DNA of 64,000 nt from Pseudomonadota bacterium (GTDB lineage: Bacteria; Desulfobacterota; Desulfobulbia; Desulfobulbales; Desulfurivibrionaceae), in the NCBI GenBank assembly GCA_018830485.1, contig JAHJRQ010000015.1, forward strand, positions 620,001 to 684,000, given 5' to 3'. The position numbers and the translations under genes were made by a program. The notes beneath the pieces were generated by a model, which was not told where the DNA came from, did not search any database, and worked only from the letters and a program-made list of their open reading frames with translations. This document shows, one piece after another, positions 8,213-19,170 of the stretch. How positions within the stretch are numbered: the first letter of the stretch is position 1; each line of letters opens with the position of its first letter.

Positions 8213-10339
8213 ATGGGAGTTGTGATGCCACTCAACGCGGAGACCGCCCAGGCCAGAACACATCAGGTAGTAAACGAGGACAGCACCGATATTGCCCTCT
8301 TTGTCCGTTCCTCGCAGGATGACATGCTCGGCTGGAACCGGCAGCGCATCGTCGATGCCCTGCTGCGTGAGACCTTTGTCGACCGCGACACCGCCGAGAA
8401 GATCAGTAAGGATATCGAGTTGACCATCCAGGCCGGCAAGGTGAAAACCATCACCGGCCCGCTGATCCGCGAAATGGTCAACGCCAAGCTCCTGGAGATG
8501 GGGCTGGAAGAGGCCCGCCGCATGCACACCCGCCTCGGGGTGCCGCTCTATGACGTGGACCAACTGCTGGTCCAGCACAACAAGGAAAACGCCAATGTGC
8601 CCCACGGCCCGGAGGCCACCAACCTCACCCTGGCCGAGGGCATCAAGAAGGAGTACGCCCTGCTCCATGTCTTTTCCCCGGATGTGGCGGACGCCCACTT
8701 AAGCGGCGATCTGCACCTGCACGACCTGGGCTTTATCGACCGGCCGTACTGCTCCGGCCAGTCGCTGGAATACATCAAGAAATTCGGCCTCAACCTGCCC
8801 CACGCTCTGTCCATGGCCAAGCCGGCCAAGCATGCCGAGGTGCTCCTCGCCCACATGGTGAAGTTCGCCGCCTCCCTGCAAAGCCATTTTGCCGGGGCCA
8901 TCGGCTGGGACGCGATCAACCTCTTCTACGCCCCCTACCTGGAAGAGTTGGATGACAACGGGGTCAAGCAGCTGGCCCAGATGATGATCTACGAATTTTC
9001 CCAGCAGGCCGTGGCCCGGGGCGGGCAGGCGATTTTTTCCGACGTCAACATCTATTGGGAGGTTCCCAAGCATTTCGAGGACGTGCCCGCCATCGGGCCT
9101 GGCGGGGAGTACACCGGCAAAACCTACCGCGAATACGAAAAGCAGGCGCAGCGGTTTGCCTGGGCGCTGTTCGAGGTCTATAAAGAGGGCGATGCTGCGG
9201 GCCGGCCCTTCTTCTTCCCTAAGCCGCTGGTGCACATCACCGAGAAGTTCTTCAAAACCGACGGCCACATGGACTTTCTGCACCATATCTGCGAGGTGGC
9301 CTCGGTCAAGGGCAACACCTACTTCGTCTTTGACCGGGGGGACACGGCCAAGATCTCCGAATGCTGCCGGTTGAGCTTTAAGCTCGAGGCCTCGGATCTT
9401 AAAGACGCCAAAAAGCCGTGGAAGATGCGCTATTCTGCTCTGCAGAACGTCACCATCAACCTGCCGCGCCTTGCCTTCAAGGCCCAGGGCGATGACACCA
9501 GGCTTTTTGCCCTGCTTACCGAAAAGATCCAGCTTGCGGCCAAGGCCCACGGCCAGAAGAAGAAATTCATCGAGCGGCTGATGAGCCTGGGCAAGGGCGG
9601 GCCCCTTTCCCTGCTGGCCATGGACCTGGACGGCGAGCCCTACCTCAAGCTGCACAAGTGCTCCTATCTCATCGGCATGGTGGGGCTCAACGAGCTGATC
9701 CGGGTGCATCTTGGCCAGGAGCTGCACGACTCGGACGAGTCCATCAAGTTCGGGCTCAAGGTCATTGCCCATATGAATATCGTCTGCAACAAGTTGGCCG
9801 AGTCCATGGGCATGAAGTTCGTCCTGGAGCAGACCCCCGCCGAGTCCACCGCCTTCCGCTTTGCCAAGCTGGATCTGGCCCATTTCAACGCGGAGGCGGA
9901 AAAGGTGGTTCAGGGCAACAGGGAAAAAGGGGAGGTCTACTACAGCAACTCCACCCTGTTCAACGTGGGCGCCACCATGAGCCCCATCGCCCGGGTGGAG
10001 AAGGAAGGGCTGTTCCATCCGCTCATCGAGGCGGGCTCCATCACCCATATCTGGTTGGGCGAGGCCCAGCCGGACAAGGAGGCCCTGGCGACCTTCGTGA
10101 TCAACGTCTTCAAGTACACCCAGAACGACCAGATCGCTTTTTCCCCGGAATTCACCGCCTGCCTTGCCTGCGGCAAGACGAGCAGGGGTTTGAGCGAGAC
10201 CTGCCCCTACTGCGAGTCGAGAAACGTGGACGGGATCACCCGGATCACCGGGTATTTCACCAAGATTTCAAGCTGGAACAAGGGCAAGCTCGGCGAGCTG
10301 CACGACCGCTACCGGAACAGTGATCGCTTCAATAATTGA
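8213..10339 (+). CDS. nrdD: Anaerobic ribonucleoside-triphosphate reductase (class III)
   Basis: Makes deoxyribonucleotides from ribonucleoside triphosphates with an oxygen-sensitive glycyl radical. I start at the ATG behind AGAGGAG, giving 708 residues; an ATG 72 bases upstream has no ribosome site and overlaps the NrdR box. An N-terminal ATP-cone (about residues 15-110) gives allosteric control. The catalytic barrel follows (HLHDLGFIDRPYCSGQSLEY). Near the C-terminus are the zinc-binding cysteines CLACG and CPYC and the glycyl-radical motif RITGYFTKI. It forms an operon with the glutaredoxin-like gene and nrdG. Confidence 0.96.
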   Translation: MGVVMPLNAETAQARTHQVVNEDSTDIALFVRSSQDDMLGWNRQRIVDALLRETFVDRDTAEKISKDIELTIQAGKVKTITGPLIREMVNAKLLEMGLEEARRMHTRLGVPLYDVDQLLVQHNKENANVPHGPEATNLTLAEGIKKEYALLHVFSPDVADAHLSGDLHLHDLGFIDRPYCSGQSLEYIKKFGLNLPHALSMAKPAKHAEVLLAHMVKFAASLQSHFAGAIGWDAINLFYAPYLEELDDNGVKQLAQMMIYEFSQQAVARGGQAIFSDVNIYWEVPKHFEDVPAIGPGGEYTGKTYREYEKQAQRFAWALFEVYKEGDAAGRPFFFPKPLVHITEKFFKTDGHMDFLHHICEVASVKGNTYFVFDRGDTAKISECCRLSFKLEASDLKDAKKPWKMRYSALQNVTINLPRLAFKAQGDDTRLFALLTEKIQLAAKAHGQKKKFIERLMSLGKGGPLSLLAMDLDGEPYLKLHKCSYLIGMVGLNELIRVHLGQELHDSDESIKFGLKVIAHMNIVCNKLAESMGMKFVLEQTPAESTAFRFAKLDLAHFNAEAEKVVQGNREKGEVYYSNSTLFNVGATMSPIARVEKEGLFHPLIEAGSITHIWLGEAQPDKEALATFVINVFKYTQNDQIAFSPEFTACLACGKTSRGLSETCPYCESRNVDGITRITGYFTKISSWNKGKLGELHDRYRNSDRFNN

Positions 10340-10462
10340 TGGTCTTGTAACAAGGGAAGGAATACCCAGGTCCGCAGCGCAAATTCAAAAAGTACAAAGC
10401 GCTAACCGTTGTAATCGCGGCCTCTTGCGATTTCAACAACAATTAAAAGGGAGGGAAACCGT

Positions 10463-10783
10463 ATGACCTTATTTACCACGGATGACTGCGTACTCTGCGA
10501 GCGGTTAAAAAAGCAATTCGATCTCTCCGCCATGGAGGTGCAGGTGGAGGTGCTTGGCAACAACGACGCCGGCGCCCTGGCCCATCTTGCCTGGCACGGG
10601 CTGGTGGAAAAGGCGAGGAAGGCGCTGCCCATTCTGGTGCTGGACGATTCTTCCGCCCTGCATGAGTTCGGCCATATCGAAAGCCACCTGCTGGACCGCG
10701 CCGCCCGCTATGGCTGCGGCGTAGCGGCCAGGCGTTCTGGCAAACAGGCAGGCTGCGAATCCGGCAGTTGTGCCTTGCAGTAG
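10463..10783 (+). CDS. Glutaredoxin-like protein, likely NrdD electron donor
   Basis: A 106-residue protein with a glutaredoxin-type redox site, CVLC, at about residues 9-12 in the loop after the first strand, and an LPILVLDD segment at the cis-Pro position. The second half has extra cysteines (CGV, CESGSC) not found in classic glutaredoxins. Its place between nrdD and nrdG suggests it supplies electrons to the reductase. A strong AGGGAGGG ribosome site precedes the ATG. Family assignment is firm at fold level; the role is inferred from position. Confidence 0.78.
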   Translation: MTLFTTDDCVLCERLKKQFDLSAMEVQVEVLGNNDAGALAHLAWHGLVEKARKALPILVLDDSSALHEFGHIESHLLDRAARYGCGVAARRSGKQAGCESGSCALQ

Positions 10784-10802
10784 TCTTGCTGTGGAAGCCG
10801 GC

Positions 10803-11477
10803 ATGCCGTTGATAAAGGGGTTTCTCGAAACCTCCTTTATAGACTGGCCGGGTAAGCTGTGCGCCATCCTCTTTGTGGGCGGCTGCAACTTCCGCTGCCC
10901 ATTCTGCCACAATCACCCGCTGGTCCTCGCCCCGGAAGGCATGGAAACCATTGCCTTTGCGGAGATACTCAGCCGTCTGGCCGCCCGGAAAAACTGGCTG
11001 GCAGGGGTCTGCATCTCCGGCGGCGAGCCGACCCTGTCCCCTGGTCTCCCCACCATGATCGCCCGGCTCAAGGCAGAGGGCTGGGCGGTCAAGCTGGACA
11101 CCAACGGCACCAGGCCCGAGGTGCTGTCCCAGCTCCTGGCTGACAACCTGCTGGACATGGTGGCCATGGATGTCAAGACGGTGCTGGAGCAGGAGAAGTA
11201 TGCGCACTGCGCCGGCGGCGCGGTGGATTTGGGCGCGATCCGGGAAAGCATCGATCTGTTGAGGGATAGCGGTGTCCCCCATGAGTTCCGTATGACCATC
11301 GTCCCCAGCCTGCATACGGAGGAAGACATCGTCGCCTGGGCGCAACAGTTTGACCGCTCCAGCTCCCGCCTCACCCTGCAGAATTTCAATCCCAGAACCA
11401 CCCTGGACGTCAGGTATGAAAATGAGGTGGTTTTCGGGCCGGAAATATTTTCCCGCCTCTCCGGTCTGGTCGCCTGA
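10803..11477 (+). CDS. nrdG: Anaerobic ribonucleotide reductase-activating protein
   Basis: A radical SAM enzyme that installs the glycyl radical on NrdD. The 4Fe-4S/SAM motif is CNFRCPFC (C-x3-C-x2-C), followed by the GGEP motif in CISGGEPTLS. I start at the ATG behind GGAAG, which yields MPLIKGFLETSFIDWPGK, the typical N-terminus of this NrdG type, and 224 residues. It lies 19 bases after the glutaredoxin-like gene. Confidence 0.93.
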   Translation: MPLIKGFLETSFIDWPGKLCAILFVGGCNFRCPFCHNHPLVLAPEGMETIAFAEILSRLAARKNWLAGVCISGGEPTLSPGLPTMIARLKAEGWAVKLDTNGTRPEVLSQLLADNLLDMVAMDVKTVLEQEKYAHCAGGAVDLGAIRESIDLLRDSGVPHEFRMTIVPSLHTEEDIVAWAQQFDRSSSRLTLQNFNPRTTLDVRYENEVVFGPEIFSRLSGLVA

Positions 11478-11565
11478 GGGAGGTGGGTGGATTGATGAAA
11501 AGCGGTGTTAAATCAGCGGGTTTTGCGCGGCGGTTGCAGGGGAGTAAAAAAATAAAACCCTCTGC

Positions 11566-11594
11566 TTGACAAAGGGGGAAGCATATAGTAATAA
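11566..11594 (+). promoter_or_regulatory. Candidate dsrC promoter
   Basis: A perfect -35 hexamer TTGACA (11566-11571) is followed after 17 bp by TAATAA (11589-11594). The -10 match is poor, but the AT-rich TATAGTAATAAAT stretch could serve. It gives a leader of about 70 bases to dsrC, whose own ribosome site is GAAGGAG. Confidence 0.5.
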
Positions 11595-11669
11595 ATGGCA
11601 TCCTGAATTAGCCAATACGTTACATTTCATAATAATTTAGTTAAAAAATTTTACTGAAGGAGAATAAAT

Positions 11670-11990
11670 ATGCCTACGATCGAGCATAATGGTTCAAGCT
11701 TCACCGTTGACGAAGACGGCTTCCTCACCAAGGGTATGGAAGAGTGGAACGAGCACTGGGTTGACTACGTAAAGAGTGTTGAAGGCATCAGTGATCTGAG
11801 CGACGAACATCGCAAGGTTATCGACACCCTCCAGGACTACTACAAGAAGAACGGTATCGCTCCCATGGTCCGTATCCTCTCCAAGACCACCGGCTTCCCG
11901 CTGAAGCGGATCTACGAGCTGTTCCCCTCCGGTCCCGGCAAGGGCGCCTGTAAGATGGCAGGTCTGCCGAAACCGACCGGTTGTGTGTAA
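11670..11990 (+). CDS. dsrC: DsrC, sulfur carrier of dissimilatory sulfite reduction
   Basis: A 106-residue protein of the DsrC/TusE/RspA family. It carries both cysteines of true DsrC: the penultimate Cys105 in the PTGCV end, and Cys94 eleven residues before it in KGACKMAG. With both present it can form the trisulfide made by DsrAB sulfite reductase and reduced by DsrMKJOP; TusE-type proteins lack one of them. The HWVDYVKSVEGISDLSDEH and VRILSKTTGFPLKRIYELFP segments are typical. It stands alone between a promoter and a strong terminator, away from dsrAB, as often seen in sulfate reducers. Confidence 0.96.
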   Translation: MPTIEHNGSSFTVDEDGFLTKGMEEWNEHWVDYVKSVEGISDLSDEHRKVIDTLQDYYKKNGIAPMVRILSKTTGFPLKRIYELFPSGPGKGACKMAGLPKPTGCV

Positions 11991-12030
11991 TCACCACACC
12001 AGTCGACTCGTTCAGGATTGAATGAAAAAA

Positions 12031-12061
12031 GGAGAAGGCAAACGCCTTCTCCTTTTTTTTT
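12031..12061 (+). terminator. Strong intrinsic terminator after dsrC
   Basis: GGAGAAGGC (12031-12039) pairs perfectly with GCCTTCTCC (12044-12052) around a short A-rich loop, followed by nine T. It makes dsrC a single-gene unit and may help its mRNA last. Confidence 0.93.
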
Positions 12062-12118
12062 GTCAAAAAATCCACAAACGTCCTGTTGCACCAAGCGAAC
12101 GGCCGAAGAGCCTTCCTT

Positions 12119-12382
12119 CTAGAAAAGCATCTCCAGGAAATGGTTGTGATACTCGGAAAGATCCTGGTTGCATTCGCCGCAGAAGAACTTGATCTCCCCC
12201 AGAACCTGGGACTCGTCGCCTTCCTGGGTAAAGCTGCCGTCGTTGTTCTGGAGATAGCGGGTGGTCAGGACAACCCCGTCGGCAATCTCAAAAAAATCGG
12301 TATCGTTGCCGCAATGCGGGCAACGGATGTGCGCTCGGCTTTTTTGCGCAACCCTGCGGGGGGTTGCCATTTCGGTTTCCAT
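12119..12382 (-). CDS. Small zinc-ribbon protein of unknown function
   Basis: An 87-residue protein with two CxxC knuckles, CPHC near residue 21 and CGEC near residue 68, which would bind one zinc ion. Between them is a short beta-rich segment (DFFEIADGVVLTTRYLQNNDGSFTQ). The start with GAGGAGCAGC just before the ATG is favoured over the internal Met at residue 5. Small zinc ribbons often bind nucleic acid or ribosomes, but nothing here fixes the role. Confidence 0.78.
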   Translation of the reverse strand: METEMATPRRVAQKSRAHIRCPHCGNDTDFFEIADGVVLTTRYLQNNDGSFTQEGDESQVLGEIKFFCGECNQDLSEYHNHFLEMLF

Positions 12383-12508
12383 GCTGCTCCTCGTTAGAAA
12401 AAAATGGGTTTCCCCCTGGGCATAAAATGCTGGATTCTACGGCAACTGGCGAGAAATGTCAATCCGGATGGTCCGGGACGATGACCACGGAAGAGTGGGC
12501 GTCCTGAC

Positions 12509-12790
12509 TCAATTGTACCGGATGGCAAAGGCGGTCTTGTCTCCCAAGGGCTGCTCCTCGGTGACCTGCACCTCCTTGACCTCGGCCTGGGGCGAGCCGG
12601 TGTGCAGCCAGGCAAGCATGCGTTCGACCTTCTCCGCCTCGCCTTCCAGCACGACCTCAACCGTGCCGTCCGGCCGGTTCCGCACCCAGCCGCTCAAATC
12701 AAGGCTTCTGGCCTCCTTCTGGGCGTAATCACGAAAATAAACGCCCTGCACCAGCCCTGCAACCCGTGTCACCACTCGTTTTCGTGCCAT
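12509..12790 (-). CDS. acyP: Acylphosphatase
   Basis: A 93-residue enzyme that hydrolyses acyl phosphates such as acetyl phosphate. The catalytic Arg lies in the VQGVYFRDYAQKEA loop, and the Asn position falls in LSGWVRNRPDGTVEVVLEG, which is the family signature. I use the ATG giving MARKRVV; a longer frame upstream would reach the end of the intergenic space after ligA without a better ribosome site. It lies 41 bases downstream of ligA and is probably co-transcribed with it. Confidence 0.9.
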   Translation of the reverse strand: MARKRVVTRVAGLVQGVYFRDYAQKEARSLDLSGWVRNRPDGTVEVVLEGEAEKVERMLAWLHTGSPQAEVKEVQVTEEQPLGDKTAFAIRYN

Positions 12791-12831
12791 ACTCCGTCTC
12801 TCTCCCGGTTTGCGCGATAATTCGTTCATGG

Positions 12832-15062
<2,231 letters not shown>

Positions 15063-15210
15063 GGCGGTCCCTCGTTCTGGTATTTGGATACGCCCCCGCA
15101 GGGGGAGCGGTTTTGCCCACTATACCGCACGCACCATGAAAAATGAAGAAGGGACAGGAGGCGAAATGGAAAATTGTTTCGCTAAGGAGAACAGAGTGGC
15201 GTGTCCCTGC

Positions 15211-16335
15211 TCAGGATGGGAGCACGGGGGCGCTGTTCTCTCCGGCCACGGTCACGGCGTGGCCGGGGATTTTCTTGGAAAGGTACATGGCTGCGTCGGC
15301 CTTTTTAACCAGCAGGTCTCCGTCCCGCAGGTCATCCCATTTTTCCGCGGCAATCCCGATGCTGAGGGCAACCTCTACCCCTGCCAGGCGAGGCTCTCGG
15401 GCAAAGGTATTGATCAGCCGTTGCGCCACCTCCTTGGCCTCGGCCGCGCCGCTGTGAGGGAGGAGAAGGCAGAATTCATCCCCGCCGTACCGGGCGGCGA
15501 TATCCTCGGCCCGCATCACCGTGCGGATCAGATCCGCCACCGCCAGCAGGATTTCGTCTCCATTGCGGTGTCCCATGGTGTCGTTGACCTTTTTGAAGCC
15601 GTCCAGGTCCAGGTAGAGCAGGGCTATTTTTCCTTCGGTCCGCAGGGTCCTGGCGGTTTCCCGCCGCAGTTCCTCATAGAAGCTGCGTTGGTTCAAGAGC
15701 CTGGTCAATCCGTCCCTGCTGGCCAGCATTGCCAGTTCCTGGGTCCGCTGGGCCACGGTTTCCTCCAACCCCTCGGCGTATTCCTCGATTTCCTTGCGGC
15801 CCCTGGTCAGGGCATCCATGAGGCTGTGGATATAGGTGTCGAAAACCAGCTCCAGATCAAAGAGCATGAGCTTTTCCAGGGCTTCAAGCCTGGGGGCGCA
15901 GGCCCCGCAGTCATTGCCTGATTCGAGGAGTACCCTGCACCGCAGCAGGGAGAAAAGATTGCGAAGCGACGGCACATACAGCTTGGGCGGCACCCCGATC
16001 CGGTTGTGCACCATGCCGATGCGCAGCCGGGAAAGCACATATTCCATGCCGTATTCCCCGTCGAAAAGGGTGAGGATGTACCGGCACATATGTTTTTTCA
16101 GGCGGGACAGGGTTTCGGAGTCGCCGATCAGTCCGGCGATTTCATCAACCTCCACCTGTCCGGCGTAGAATTCATCCACCAGCTCATCGAGATGGGGAGC
16201 GATCAGGGGCTTCATCCCCGCCATTTCCTCCTTTTCCCGCGGGGTGATGGCCAACAACTCCAGCCGGCGGCGGATCTCCCGCTCCGATATCTTCAGTTGC
16301 TCACCCAGGCTCAGGTCCGTGGCTTTCACAGGCAT
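15211..16335 (-). CDS. Globin-coupled diguanylate cyclase
   Basis: A 374-residue protein that makes cyclic di-GMP. Residues 1-170 form a protoglobin-type haem sensor; the likely proximal His is His110 in GMVHNRIGVPPKLYV. A linker coiled coil (about 175-205) leads to a GGDEF domain with an intact GGDEF active site at 284-288 and an RxxD product-inhibition site (RAED, 275-278) five residues before it. This matches DosC-type oxygen sensors. In an anaerobe it would report oxygen. Two extra cysteines (CGAC, 143-146) lie between the domains. It is 27 bases downstream of the GGDEF-EAL gene, so the two are probably one operon. Confidence 0.9.
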   Translation of the reverse strand: MPVKATDLSLGEQLKISEREIRRRLELLAITPREKEEMAGMKPLIAPHLDELVDEFYAGQVEVDEIAGLIGDSETLSRLKKHMCRYILTLFDGEYGMEYVLSRLRIGMVHNRIGVPPKLYVPSLRNLFSLLRCRVLLESGNDCGACAPRLEALEKLMLFDLELVFDTYIHSLMDALTRGRKEIEEYAEGLEETVAQRTQELAMLASRDGLTRLLNQRSFYEELRRETARTLRTEGKIALLYLDLDGFKKVNDTMGHRNGDEILLAVADLIRTVMRAEDIAARYGGDEFCLLLPHSGAAEAKEVAQRLINTFAREPRLAGVEVALSIGIAAEKWDDLRDGDLLVKKADAAMYLSKKIPGHAVTVAGENSAPVLPS

Positions 16336-16362
16336 CTCCAGAGGCGACCGGCGATTGCCGGC

Positions 16363-18993
16363 CTAAGGGGCATGGGGTTGTTCCGGCAGCAAAAAAGGCG
16401 TGTCCTTGTTCAAAAGTTCGGCAAAGGCCGGTCCGGTCACGGGCGGGCTGAACAGGTAGCCCTGGATCTCCGTGCAGTTGAGCCGGCCAAGAAAATCAAG
16501 CTGCGCGGCATTTTCCACCCCCTCCGCCACCACGTCAAGATGCAGGGCTTGGGCCAAGGCGATGATGGTGGAAGCGATGGCCGCGCTGTTCGGCTCCGCT
16601 GGCAATTCCATGATAAAGGAGCGGTCGATCTTCAGGGTGTTGAGGGGCAATTTGCGCAAAAAATGCAGCGAGGAGTAGCCCGTGCCGAAGTCGTCCAGGG
16701 CCAGGCGGATGCCGGCTTCCTTGAGTTCAAACAGTGTTGCCAGGGCTGCCTGTTCGTTGAACATGACCGCCCCTTCTGTGACCTCCAGTTCAATCCGGGA
16801 GGGGGGCAGGCCGGTTTCGCGGAGAATATTCGTGATGGTCCGGACCAGATCCTCCTGCATGAACTGGCGCGGGGAAAGATTCACCGAAACCACCAGCTCC
16901 TTGTTTTTTTCGAGCCAGGCTTTGGTGTCGCGGCATGCCTGCCGCAGCACATATTCGCCCAGGGGGATGATAAGTCCTGTTTCCTCGGCCAGGGGGATGA
17001 AATCAAGGGGGGAGATCAGGCGGCCATCCTTGCTCTGCCAGCGGACCAGGGCCTCCATTCCGACAATGCGCCCCGTGGCGGTGGCCACCTTCGGCTGGTA
17101 GTACACCAGAAATTCGTTGCGTTCCAGGGCCTTGCGCAGACTGTTTTCCAGGGAAAGGCGGTGCACCACCTTGGCGTTCATGGCCGCAGTAAAAAGCCGG
17201 TACTTGTTTTTCCCTTCCTCCTTGGCGCGGTACATGGCCAGTTCCGCGTTTTTCAGCAGGGTGTCCGCATCATTGCCGTCGGAAGGGAAAAAGGTGATGC
17301 CGATGGTCACCGTGACAAAGGTCTCGTAGATGGCCAGGTTGAAGGGTTTTGCAAACAGGCCGATCGTCTTTTCCGCCATCCGCACGGCATCCTGCTCATC
17401 CTCGCACTGTTCGACGAGGATGGCGAAATCATCCCCGCCCAGCCTCCCCACGGTGTGATCGCCGCCGAGCCCTTCCTTCAGCCGCAGGGCAACCTGTTGC
17501 AGCAGAAGATCGCCGATGTTGTGACCCAGGCTGTCGTTGATATGCTTGAAGTTGTCCAGGTCGAGCACCAGAACCGCCACCTGCTTGTGCACGCGTTGCG
17601 CTTGGGCAAGGGCCACGCTGAAACGGTCGAGCATCAGCAGCCGGTTGGGCAAGCCGGTCAAGGCATCGTGGTAGGCGTGGAAATGGAGCTGCTCCTCGTA
17701 GCTGCGGATCTCGCTCATGTCATGGAATACGGCCACATGGTGGGAAATCTGACCGTATTCGTCGGTGATCGCCGTGATGGCAAGCCTTTCCGGATATACC
17801 TCGCCGTTTTTTCTGCGGTTCCAGATCTCGCCCTCCCATTTTCCTTCGGCCAGCAGGGTGGACCACATAAGGCGGTAGAATTCCGGGTCATGGCGGTCCG
17901 ATTTGAGGATGCTCGGATTTCGGCCCACGGCCTCCTCCGGGCTGTAGCCGGTGATATGGCTGAAGGCCTTGTTCACCGTCTGGATGATTCCCTGGGCGTC
18001 GGTGATGGTGATGCCTTCGATGCTGCTGTCGAATATCTTGGCGGCCAGGGCCATCTGCTTTTCTGCTTTCTTGAGTTCGGTGATATCCTGGATGATCCCG
18101 AACATGCGCAGCGGTTCGCCGAGCGGGTCATACTCCACCTCGCCCTCTTCGTGGACCTCGCGGAGGGCGCCATCCTCACGGAGGATGCGATGGTTGAGGC
18201 TGTAGGGCGTCTTGTTGGCAAGGGAGTCCTGTACCGCCTCCTGCACCTTCCGGCGGTCATCCGGATGAACCTGGCTCAGGAACTTTTCATAGCTGGGGGG
18301 AGTCTCCTGGGGGGGCAGCCCAAAGATCCGGTACACCTCCTCCGACCAGAACAGGAGGTTTTCGCTGATGTGCCAGTCCCAGTAGCCAAGATGGGCGATC
18401 TGCTGGGCCTTGGCCAGATTGGCCTCGCTGACCAGGAGCCGGTCCGCCCCCTGCTGGCGTTCGATGAGCAGGGCCAGGGTGTTGGCCACGGTTTCCAGAA
18501 ATTTGCGCTCGTTTTCTCCGCCCGCGTATTTTGCCTCGGCATAGAGCATCAGCACCCCAAGCAGATGGTCTTCCCGGACAATGGGAACGATGTAGTGGCT
18601 CTGGTCTTCCATGCCCGCATAACGGAAAGCCTCCTGCTCGGGCAGGTGCGGCGCGAAGATGAACCGTTGTTCCTCCGCGGCCTTGCCGCACAGGCATTCG
18701 CCAAAGGCGATGCTGCCGCAGTGCTCCAGCAGGGACGGGGCCATGTTCTTGTGCACGAAGAGGGTGAGGGTTTTCGGTCTGGCTGCCTCCGCCAGGAAGA
18801 TCCCCCCCTTGGCCGGAAGCGGCAGCCAGGGGATCTCAACGATCAGGTCCAGGGCCGCGGAAAGCTGGGCGGCCAGCGAGGCATCGTTGAAGCTGATCCG
18901 GAGAAGGTTTTCGACGATCTCCTGCTGGCGGCGGAGTTGCTGGAGGTTGTCCTGGGTCAGGGTGTTGTCGGAAGGATCGGAGGAAAGCGTCAT
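16363..18993 (-). CDS. GAF-PAS-PAS-GGDEF-EAL signalling protein
   Basis: An 876-residue soluble cyclic di-GMP enzyme. Order: GAF domain (about 25-180, with GECLCGKAAEE), two PAS domains (about 190-310 and 315-435, the second with the ITGYSPEEAVGRNPS signature), GGDEF (about 440-600, active-site form GGDDF) and EAL (about 615-860). The EAL domain keeps its catalytic set: MEALVRW, NLSPRQF, ELEVTEG, LDDFGTGYSSL, KIDRSFI, AEGVE. It should break down cyclic di-GMP; the GGDDF site may be active or regulatory. It precedes the globin-coupled cyclase and may oppose it. Confidence 0.92.
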   Translation of the reverse strand: MTLSSDPSDNTLTQDNLQQLRRQQEIVENLLRISFNDASLAAQLSAALDLIVEIPWLPLPAKGGIFLAEAARPKTLTLFVHKNMAPSLLEHCGSIAFGECLCGKAAEEQRFIFAPHLPEQEAFRYAGMEDQSHYIVPIVREDHLLGVLMLYAEAKYAGGENERKFLETVANTLALLIERQQGADRLLVSEANLAKAQQIAHLGYWDWHISENLLFWSEEVYRIFGLPPQETPPSYEKFLSQVHPDDRRKVQEAVQDSLANKTPYSLNHRILREDGALREVHEEGEVEYDPLGEPLRMFGIIQDITELKKAEKQMALAAKIFDSSIEGITITDAQGIIQTVNKAFSHITGYSPEEAVGRNPSILKSDRHDPEFYRLMWSTLLAEGKWEGEIWNRRKNGEVYPERLAITAITDEYGQISHHVAVFHDMSEIRSYEEQLHFHAYHDALTGLPNRLLMLDRFSVALAQAQRVHKQVAVLVLDLDNFKHINDSLGHNIGDLLLQQVALRLKEGLGGDHTVGRLGGDDFAILVEQCEDEQDAVRMAEKTIGLFAKPFNLAIYETFVTVTIGITFFPSDGNDADTLLKNAELAMYRAKEEGKNKYRLFTAAMNAKVVHRLSLENSLRKALERNEFLVYYQPKVATATGRIVGMEALVRWQSKDGRLISPLDFIPLAEETGLIIPLGEYVLRQACRDTKAWLEKNKELVVSVNLSPRQFMQEDLVRTITNILRETGLPPSRIELEVTEGAVMFNEQAALATLFELKEAGIRLALDDFGTGYSSLHFLRKLPLNTLKIDRSFIMELPAEPNSAAIASTIIALAQALHLDVVAEGVENAAQLDFLGRLNCTEIQGYLFSPPVTGPAFAELLNKDTPFLLPEQPHAP

Positions 18994-19170
18994 CTGGCGG
19001 TCTTCATTAAAAAATCCCAGGGGGCATCTCGAATATGATTAAATAATAGCACAGGCGCGGAGGAACAAATAGATAAAAGGATGTGCTCCGGGAAAAGCCG
19101 TTGCGGAAAAGCTTCAGTATTAGTAACCTTTATTAAAATAAACCTCAACCACTTTATTTCAGGAGGAACC

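Noticed and set aside
16006-19038. A 1010-codon plus-strand open frame
   Set aside because: It is antisense to two clearly real GGDEF/EAL genes and its translation has no recognisable domain; it arises from codon bias.
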